DNA of 64,000 bases. Origin: Pontiellaceae bacterium B12227. GTDB taxonomy: Bacteria; Verrucomicrobiota; Kiritimatiellia; Kiritimatiellales; Pontiellaceae. The notes below the pieces were generated by a model that did not search any database, was not told the origin of the DNA, and saw only the letters and a program-made list of their open reading frames with translations. The stretch is from NCBI GenBank assembly GCA_029432775.1, contig JAROAZ010000011.1, positions 62,001-126,000 on the forward strand, in the 5' to 3' direction. Both the position numbers and the translations under genes were made by a program. This document shows, one piece after another, positions 62,151-64,000 of this stretch (position 1 is the stretch's first letter; each line of letters starts with the position of its first letter).

Positions 62151-63977
62151 ATGAATATGAAACGAATTGGATTATTGATGGCGATGTTGGTTGGTGCTTT
62201 GGCTGCGGGGGCGGCGAAGCAACCGAATATTCTTTTTATCCTGACCGATGATCAGGGCTATGGCGACATTGGCCGTCATGGTCATCCGGTGCTGGATACG
62301 CCGAATATGGATCGGCTGCATGATGAAAGTGTGCGGTTCGATAATTTTTATGTCAGCCCGTCCTGTTCGCCGACGCGCGCCGCGCTGATGACCGGTATGC
62401 ACGAATTCCGTAACGGCGTGACGCATACGCTGGAACCGCGCGAACATCTTTCCCTGGAGGCGACCATTCTGCCGCAGCTGCTGAAAACCGCCGGATATAA
62501 AACAGGATTTATCGGCAAATGGCATCTGAGCAATAACAAAGGATATGCTCCCGGAGATCGCGGCTTCGACTGGTGCGCCACCAACCCGATGGGGCCGCGT
62601 AAACATTTCGATGTGGAGATCATTCGCAACAACAAACGTTTCCCGACGAAGGGCTTTCGCGAGGATGTCTATTTTGACGAATGCATGACGTTCATCGATG
62701 AGTGCGGCGACCAACCCTGGTTTATGTATCTCTGCACCTATTCGCCCCACACGCCGCTCGATGCGCCGGCCGATCTGATTGCTAAATATCAGGCCAAGGG
62801 GCTGAATGCCGAGCACGCCACCTATATGGCGATGATTGAGAATATCGATCAGAACCTCGGCCGCCTGACCGACTTCCTGAAAAAACGGAAACTGGATAAG
62901 GACACCATCGTGATGTTCATCAATGACAACGGTGTGACGAAAGGACTGGATGTTTATAATGCGGGCATGCGCGGCTGCAAAGCCACTTGCTGGGAAGGCG
63001 GAACCCGCGCGATGTCGTTCTGGAAATGGCCGGGTCAATGGAAACCGCAAACCGTGGACAGTCTCACGGCGCATCTCGATGTACTGCCGACGCTGTGCGA
63101 AATCGCCGGTGCAAAAATTCCGGCGGAACTTCAGTCTGAGCTGCAGGGCTACAGTCTGCTGCCGCTGCTGAATTCCAAAGGTTGGAAACATGATGACCGT
63201 ATTCTCTATCACAACGTCGGCCGCTGGCCGTCCGGGACCGCCGCATCGCACAAGCATGCGATGTGCAGTGTACGGAAAGGAAACCTGCTGCTCGTTCGCA
63301 GTGCCGAGTGCGATAACCCCGAGTGTGAAAAATACCAGAGCCAGTGCACCACGATGCGGGCCGTCCGCCGTGGATTGAAAACCACCACCTATGCCAACGG
63401 AACCGCGCAGACCCATTGGGGCGTTACACCGGTCGGGCACTGGGCGTTGTTCGATGTTAAAAAGGATCCGGCCTGCCTGAACGATGTGTCGGCGGCGCAT
63501 CCAGAACACGTTGCCTCCATGATTGCCTCGTACGACAAGTGGTGGGATGAGCAATATCCGGTCATGATCGCTCGCGGTGGCGATGCGGGTGATCCTGATG
63601 CCAGCAAAAATGCAGCATCCCGTGCCCGCCAGCACGCTGCCATGGTAAAGGCTCAAAAGAAGGCCAAGGCCCCGAAGGCGACTCCGAAAGCAACTAAGGC
63701 ACAGGGTTCTATGTTTGAGCGTCTGGATGCCGACGGGAACCAAAAGGTGACGAAGGAAGAATATCTGGCCCTGTTTGTTCCCATGTTCCCGCATAAAGAT
63801 ACGGATGGTGATGGGCTGCTGACTCCAGAAGAATTTCCGTATGCCGGTTCATTCAAGGCGGGCGATACGGACAATGATGGCAAGCTGACCCCGGCGGAAT
63901 TTGAGAGCATGTATGGCGAGCAGTTCCATTCGCGCGATGCCAATGGCGATGGGGTCGTTTCTCCGGACGAGATGTAG
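62151..63977 (+). CDS. Family S1 sulfatase with C-terminal EF-hand repeats
   Basis: A 608-residue S1 sulfatase with signal peptide (to about residue 24, AAGAAKQ). The signature CSPTRAALMTG holds Cys72; PNILFILTDDQGYGD and GKWHLSNN are conserved. After an Ala/Lys-rich linker (about 495-520) the tail has four EF-hand-like loops (DADGNQKVTKEE, DTDGDGLLTPEE, DTDNDGKLTPAE, DANGDGVVSPDE), homologous to the tail of the sulfatase at 47882. Start choice: ATG 62139 overlaps the symporter stop; AGGA at 62144-62147 fits ATG 62151 or 62157. It is the last gene of the GH95 operon and complete: its stop lies 23 bp before the window end. Confidence 0.93.
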   Translation: MNMKRIGLLMAMLVGALAAGAAKQPNILFILTDDQGYGDIGRHGHPVLDTPNMDRLHDESVRFDNFYVSPSCSPTRAALMTGMHEFRNGVTHTLEPREHLSLEATILPQLLKTAGYKTGFIGKWHLSNNKGYAPGDRGFDWCATNPMGPRKHFDVEIIRNNKRFPTKGFREDVYFDECMTFIDECGDQPWFMYLCTYSPHTPLDAPADLIAKYQAKGLNAEHATYMAMIENIDQNLGRLTDFLKKRKLDKDTIVMFINDNGVTKGLDVYNAGMRGCKATCWEGGTRAMSFWKWPGQWKPQTVDSLTAHLDVLPTLCEIAGAKIPAELQSELQGYSLLPLLNSKGWKHDDRILYHNVGRWPSGTAASHKHAMCSVRKGNLLLVRSAECDNPECEKYQSQCTTMRAVRRGLKTTTYANGTAQTHWGVTPVGHWALFDVKKDPACLNDVSAAHPEHVASMIASYDKWWDEQYPVMIARGGDAGDPDASKNAASRARQHAAMVKAQKKAKAPKATPKATKAQGSMFERLDADGNQKVTKEEYLALFVPMFPHKDTDGDGLLTPEEFPYAGSFKAGDTDNDGKLTPAEFESMYGEQFHSRDANGDGVVSPDEM

Positions 63978-64000
63978 GCTGCATTTTACTGCCAAACATG

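Noticed and set aside
1..64000. Search for CRISPR arrays, tRNA/rRNA genes, insertion sequences and phage genes
   Set aside because: None was seen: the repeats found are short-period tracts without spacers, and no transposase or integrase frame is present.
1..64000. Search for a sulfatase-maturing enzyme, GH88 unsaturated uronidase and exosortase
   Set aside because: None is encoded in this window, although seven sulfatases, two PL8 lyases and a PEP-CTERM protein would need them; they are presumably elsewhere in the genome.

Overview
The window reads as one large carbohydrate-utilisation island of a marine bacterium, most likely of the Kiritimatiellota (Pontiella-like) or a neighbouring PVC lineage. 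The clues are seven S1 sulfatases in 64 kb, several fucosidases, giant secreted proteins with lamin-tail and CotH modules, a PEP-CTERM protein, SSS symporters rather than SusCD pairs, and abundant short intergenic repeats. This assignment is inferred from gene content; no rRNA gene is present.

Layout. 1-6045: the end of a DUF2264 protein, a GH29 fucosidase, a XylR-type AraC regulator and a sulfatase. 6172-17088: a probable operon of beta-glucuronidase, CE7 esterase, a duplicated beta-helix protein, an SSS symporter, a lipoprotein GH29 and a sulfatase. 17574-27593: secreted proteins of unknown function, a leucine-rich-repeat protein, a Tat sulfatase, a PEP-CTERM protein and a DUF1961 (YesU-like) protein. 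27820-41210: two parallel cassettes, each opening with a near-duplicate sulfatase and containing a chondroitin-ABC-type PL8 lyase; the second also holds two GH29 enzymes. 41252-45067: housekeeping genes (LptF/G-type permease, zwf, cutA, truA). 45095-63977: an unknown lipoprotein, an EF-hand sulfatase, a 2186-residue CotH/lamin-tail protein, an SGNH hydrolase, and a GH95 fucosidase - SSS symporter - EF-hand sulfatase operon.

How the genes may work together. Exported PL8 lyases and sulfatases would cut and desulfate a uronate-containing sulfated glycan. Fucosidases (four GH29, one GH95) and glucuronidases (GH2, perhaps DUF2264) would finish it, several of them without a signal peptide and so probably in the cytosol after import by the symporters. 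The combination fits fucosylated chondroitin sulfate or a similar sulfated, fucose- and glucuronate-bearing polymer. This is inference.

Two DNA-level signals stand out. First, a direct-repeat operator (TGCGCAAA half-sites, usually exactly 22 bp apart) occurs seven times. It flanks the AraC-type regulator gene and precedes six transcription units, with a -10-like hexamer at a constant 35-36 bp in those six; this looks like a class II activator regulon. Second, a bipartite palindrome, TTCCA-R-N3-Y-TGGAA, occurs at least 25 times where about 0.06 are expected by chance, mostly inside genes and in all reading frames, with one copy in 19.5 kb around the regulon.
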